Below, piece by piece: positions 39,601 through 45,600 of a stretch of DNA of 64,000 nucleotides. The stretch is from Reticulascus tulasneorum (Eukaryota > Ascomycota > Sordariomycetes > Glomerellales > Reticulascaceae). The position numbers and the translations under genes were made by a program. Within the stretch, counting starts at the first letter, position 1; each line of letters begins with the position of its first letter. The notes under the pieces are model-generated. The model saw nothing but the letters and a program-made list of their open reading frames with translations. It made no database searches and had not been told where the DNA came from. The DNA is taken from the NCBI GenBank assembly GCA_001557505.1, contig LSAX01000012.1, positions 124,001-188,000 on the forward strand, read 5' to 3'.

Positions 39601-42600
39601 GAGGAAGATCGGTAAGAAGCTCGGCGGGAGAGCTGTCGGTGAGCTGCTTCGTCCAGTACTCGAGCTGTCGTTGATGCTTGGCCACTTGATCTTCATGTTT
39701 CTGCCATATGGAAAAGTCGCGGTACTGGATTGGGAGCGGGGCCACTTGCGACAATGGATCTTGGCCTCGGAGAGCGGCAGCATAGAATTGGCTTAGTTCT
39801 TGGCGTAGGATGTCGATGGACCAGCCGTCGGAGATGATGTGGTGCATGACAATGGAAAGGATATGATCATCTTGTCCTAAGCGCAGCAGCGAAACCCTCC
39901 ATCCTGGCTCGGATGTCAAGTCAAAACGAGTCATATGTTCTTTCTGTAGCAACTGGATATAGGTGTTGTCATCCTGCTCGGTCGACAGATCGACCACTCT
40001 GAGGCCCGTTGTGCGGCTCGTTTGGATGACTTGCATTCCTATGCCATCTTGTTCCTCAAATGTCGTCCGCAAGGTCTCGTGACGCTGCTCTAAAGCAAGC
40101 AAAGCAGTGGCCAGTGCATCGGTGTGGAGAGACCCGCGCATGCGAACAGCGAGCGGCATGACATACCAAGACGCTCCGAGGTTGAAATGGTCTAGGAACC
40201 AGAGGCGCCCCTGGGCAAATGACTGCTCTACAGGCCCGTAGTACACTGCCCCGGGGATTGGAGTGTGTGGGGTCGAGCCTCGACCGATGGTAGCTGCGAG
40301 ATCGATAAGTATCGGATTGTCGAAGACATCTTTCACAGAGAGGTGTGTGTCAAGTCGCCGGCTGATACGGGCTGCGAGTTTTGTGGCCATGAGGGAGTGG
40401 CCACCGAGATTGAAAAAGTTATCGGTAACGCTGACCTCGACACCAAGTACATCGGAGAACTCCTCGCATAACATGGCTTCCACGTCGTTACCTGGACCCA
40501 CGCGGGCAGATGTAGCCTCTCTCTTCGGCACGATCTGGACCTTTCGGAGAAGTTCTCGCCGGTCGACCTTTCCGTTTGTATTGATGGGCATCTGGTCTAG
40601 CACTCTAATCCGTGCCGGAATCATGTATGGTGGCAGCAACGTCTGCAGTCTCTCTCGGATCTTTCCCTCGATTCTCCGACCCCGTAGCCGCCGTAGCGGC
40701 CGGTTCGTGATGGTGCCCAGCAGTCGGCTCTGATCGTCAGTTGGGAATTGGATCATAACACGCTGCCTATTCACGGCAGGCGCGTAGTGGTGGAAGACGA
40801 CATCAAGTGCGCCGTTCTGGGACTGTTGGCGCGCCCAGCTCACTTCCACTCGAAAACCCGCCTCTTCACCTAGTTCCACAAGGTCGGTCGCAGACAGAGA
40901 CACACAGCCTTCTGCTTTACGTTGGACAGCTGACACCCAGGCTGTCCCGTCCAGTGAGTCTTTTATGACTTCGGTCCCATTCTCATCATCAAGCGACTTC
41001 GTAATATGTCGCTCTACAATCGTCTTACTATGAGGTATATTGTTGACGGCGACAGATAAGGCGTCTGGAGAGTCCTGCAAAAGATGGAGAAGAGACTCGC
41101 GGTCCAACTGACGTGATGTAAAGTTGATCCAATCGTCTTCATTGATGGTATGTACAGATTGGACCTGTTCCCCCGGGCTGCGGATATGTATGATAGCCGC
41201 ATACCGATACGAGCTGAGCTCGTTAGTAGCTCGCATGCGTTTCGGAAGAATCTCGACGTGGTAGATTCGATCTGGCCAACGACTTCTCAAGCGTGTAAAA
41301 AAGACTGGATCAACGAGGAGCTCCTCTTCATGGTCTTCAATTTCGGCCATCTTTTGTCGCATACGGTCTTTGTTCACCGTGTCGCCTAATAGGTGTAGAG
41401 CCCTGGCCGCGAGAAAGTCTTTATTAATCGAGTAGGGTCGTATGTCACCAAAGAAAAGACGCTTGACGCCCGGGATTTGGATAAGAGTGTCGACGACCTG
41501 TAGCAAGTATTCAGGCGTAGGGAAATACTGGACCACGGAGTTAAGCACTACTAGTTCGGCGTGGAGTCCGCCAAACCGTCTTACGTCCAAGGCTGTGCCG
41601 ATATGTACCTCAGCCTTGCCTGCTAAAGCTGGGACGGACTTGATCGCATCGCCAACGAAGGCAGCCGCCGAACTTGACGGTTCAACGCCAACGTAGCTCT
41701 GCAGCCCGTCGCCAAGATTGAAAAGAACCATACCAGTACCGGTACCTAGTTCGAGTACATGGCCAGGTGCTTGGCTATTCAGAATTGTCTGCATGGTATC
41801 ATCAAGCCATTCCTGCATTTCGGCCTTATTAATCTCAGTTTTGTCGTACATGGATGTCCAGCCAACGAAGTCGCTGCCAATAGTCGCTTGGTCGATGCTC
41901 TTGATGTCTGCATATGTGCTGGTTTCAAAATAGCTCCCCCAGCCTTCTACCTGGTCGCTAGCCGCGTCCTGCTCGGCCGGCTCGTCACCTCGGGCGACGA
42001 CAAAACCGATCATCTCCGGGTCATGACCATCACGCTTCCGGACAACAACGGCCGCGTCGCGCACAGCATCCTGGCTGAGCATCGCATGCTCCACCTCGGC
42101 GGGCTCGATGCGGTGGCCTCGGATCTTGATCTGCTGGTCCATGCGCCCAAAGAACTCGATCTGGCCATCCTTTGGCCGGTACCGTGCGCGATCACCTGTC
42201 CTGTATGCTCTCACGAGATGGCCTTCAATATCGACGTTGATAAAGCGATCTAGATCTAGGGATGGATCGGTATAGCCTCGAGCAAGCCCGTCTCCGGTTA
42301 CGACAATCTCTCCCATTATGCCCAGCGGGACGAGCTTCTGGCGTGGGTCCATAATGTATGCTCCGGAGTTACTGATAGCCCGGCCGATAGGAATTCCATT
42401 TACGAACTTCTCGTCTTTGCCGAGCCTGTACATGGTGCTCTGAATTCCGTTCTCCGTGGGACCATACGCATTGTACAAGCCAACCTGGACTATATCTTGA
42501 GCTTCGATCGCATCACCTCTATCGAATCGATCACCCGCAACGAAGAGAACATCGAGCGTGCCAATTATGGCCGGAGAATTCACCAAACATTGTTTTAGTA

Positions 42601-45600
42601 ACGCGGGTGGAAACACGGCCGCACAGATCAGCTCTCGCGTAAACGTAGCCTCAAGAGCTTTGATGTCTAGAACCGTAAAGTAGTCGATGCAGATCAGCGT
42701 TCCACCGTTTAAGAGCGCGGTACACGTCTCCCACATCGAGGCGTCGAAGGAAATGTTTGACAAGTGCGCCATCCTAGGCGTTGGCGGCAGCTTGGATACA
42801 ACATCGCTGTGCTTCACGAGCCGTATAATGTTACGGTGCTCGACCATGACGCCCTTCGGTTGGCCAGTCGATCCCGAGGTGAAGATAACATATGCAAGGC
42901 TTGTCGCTGAAGGTCTCTTGGAGTCACCTGTAATGTCATCCGGACCACATGGGCCCAGACTGTTGTCGATCCGTACCAGCTCCACATTAGGAAGCTGGAT
43001 ATCTGGGATAGGAACGTCAGAACCTAGTAACACCAGCTTATGTCCGGAAACAGCCGATAGGATAGCTTTGATGCGCGGTGACGGGACATTGACGTCGAGC
43101 GGAAGATATGCAAGGTTCGCTTTGAGGATGGCGATAAATACCACGACCGTCTGGCACGAGCGTGGAGCCAGCACTCCAACCAGTGTCTCGGCCGGCATAT
43201 GACGACGCCGCAGCCAGGCAGCAAGCTCATCCGATCGCCGATCCAGTTCAGAGTAAGTCAGCTGTGACGATGAATCGGAGACGGCTGTGGCGTCCGGACA
43301 AGCGGCCACCTGATCTTGGAAGACGTCGACTATGCTTGACTCACGAGGATAGTCGGTTTCGTGGATGTCGAGCAAGCCCATACTTCGAACACGTGCCAGC
43401 CCATCGGTGAGCGGTAGAGCTGCGATTGGGGTCTGAGGCTGGTCAAGACCACGGCGTAGGATCTCCTGGAAGACATCAACCATGCTTTGGATGGTCTCGG
43501 GTTCAAATAAGTCGGTGGAAAAGAGCACGTTGCCGCTAAGCCTTTCTACCTCCTGGAATAAGTGGAACTCTATATCGAATCGCGTCGATACACCTATTGA
43601 TATTGGCTCTCCTACCAGGCCCTCCAACTGTATTTTCCCCAGGTCTTGTTGAGAGTGGAGGGCAAACATAAGCTGGACTAGCGGATTCCGTGATGTGTCC
43701 CTCGAGCCTGGTAGGAGGGCTGAGACCACCTGCTCGAATGGAACGTCTTGATTTTCAAACGCCGCTGTCGCTGTTGAACGTGTCTGCTGTACTAATTCCT
43801 CAAACGTGTCATCTTCGCCAATGATAATCCGCATACACTGAGTGTTGACAAAGAATCCAATCATGTTTTCTAGCTCTGAACGGTTTCGGTTAGCCATGGG
43901 CGTACCGATCGTGGCATCTTCCGCCCCTGTGAGACGATAGTGTGCCGCACGGAACACCGCGAGTAGTACCGCAAATGAGGTTACTTGGTGGGCACGGCAG
44001 AATCCTCGAAGGCTCTCGTACACCGAACCCTCGATTGTAAGCCGCACGACACCGGCCTTGCCAGATAGTAGGGCCGGCCGAGGAAGATCGGTAAGAAGCT
44101 CGGCGGGAGAGCTGTCGGTTAGCTGCGTGGTCCAGTACTCGAGTTGTCGCTGATGCTCGGCCACTTGATCTTCATGTTTCTGCCATATGGAAAAGTCGCG
44201 GTACTGGATTGGGAGCGGGATCACCTGCGACAATGGATCTTGGCCGCGGAGAGCGGCAGCATAGAATCGGCTTAGTTCTTGGCGTAGGATGTCGATGGAC
44301 CAGCCGTCGGAGATGATGTGGTGCATGACAATGGAAAGGATATGATCGTCTTGTCCTAAGCGCAGCAGCGAAACCCTCCATCCTGGCTCGGATGTCAAGT
44401 CAAAAGGAGTTATCTGTTCCTTCTGTAGCGATTGGAAGTAGCTGCTTTCATCCTGCTCGGCCGATATCTCTATCACTCTAAGGTCCTCTGTGCAGCTCTT
44501 TTGGATTATTTGCATTCCTACGCCATCTTGCTCCTCAAATGTCGTCCGCAGGGTCTCGTGACGCTGCTCCAAAGCGAATATCGCGGCGCTGAGTGCTTTG
44601 ATATGGAGCGACCCGCGTATGCGTACAGCGAACGGCATGAGATACCAAGACGCTCCGAGATTCAGCTGATCCAGGAACCACAGGCGTCCCTGAGCAAATG
44701 ACTGCTCAACAGGCCCACTGTACACTGTCGGGTGAATTAGACTGCCTGCGGTCAAGTCGCGCTGAATAGTAGTTGTAAGGCGTGTAAGCGTAGGGTTTTG
44801 AAAGATGTCGGCTACTTTCAGTGTCAATCCAGATGATTTCGCCATGTTCACGATCTTGATTGCTGTGATAGAGTCTCCGCCTAGCTCGAAGAAATTTGCA
44901 TTAAGATTGTTGAAACTAGGATTAAGGTTAAAACACTGAACCCACAGCTGTAGTAGAGTGTCTTCTAGGTCAGCTGATGGACCGGGCTTCTCTTCAGACG
45001 TGGATGCTGCATTCCAATTTACTTCATCTAGCAGCTTCTTGCTTAGAAGCCGAAGTTTTCTGCGGTCTGTCTTTCCACTTGCAGTTGTTGGAAGATGCTT
45101 CATGCGAATGTAGAACGAAGGAATGTAATGTTGAGGAACAACCTGCTCTAGGTGCATCTTTATACGCCTAGCAGCATTTTCCCTTAAGACGCAGCTATCC
45201 GTCGCCCTTATGGGATAGGGAGTGTCGTCCCCGTCCCAGCAAGGCCCTATTAGAAACGCAACCAAGATTGTGCTATTGGTCGTGTTAGATCTTCTGACAG
45301 CTTCAACTACAGGCGTCATGTGGTTAGGCAACTGCTGTCGCAAATGAGTTTCTATATCACCGAGCTCTACCCGTTGCCCTCGGATCTTGACTTGCGAGTC
45401 TTTGCGGCCGAGGTACACAACGGTACCATTAGATCTGTAACGGACAAGATCTCCGGTCCTGTAGAAGCTGATAGAGTCGAGCAGCTGCCTCTCGGGATAC
45501 CAAACAGGATTTGTAAAAAGGAAGGGGGATTTGTCCTGCGACGGAGCAAGGAGATACCCACGTGCGATGCCAGGACTTTCAATCACCAACTCGCCAACAC

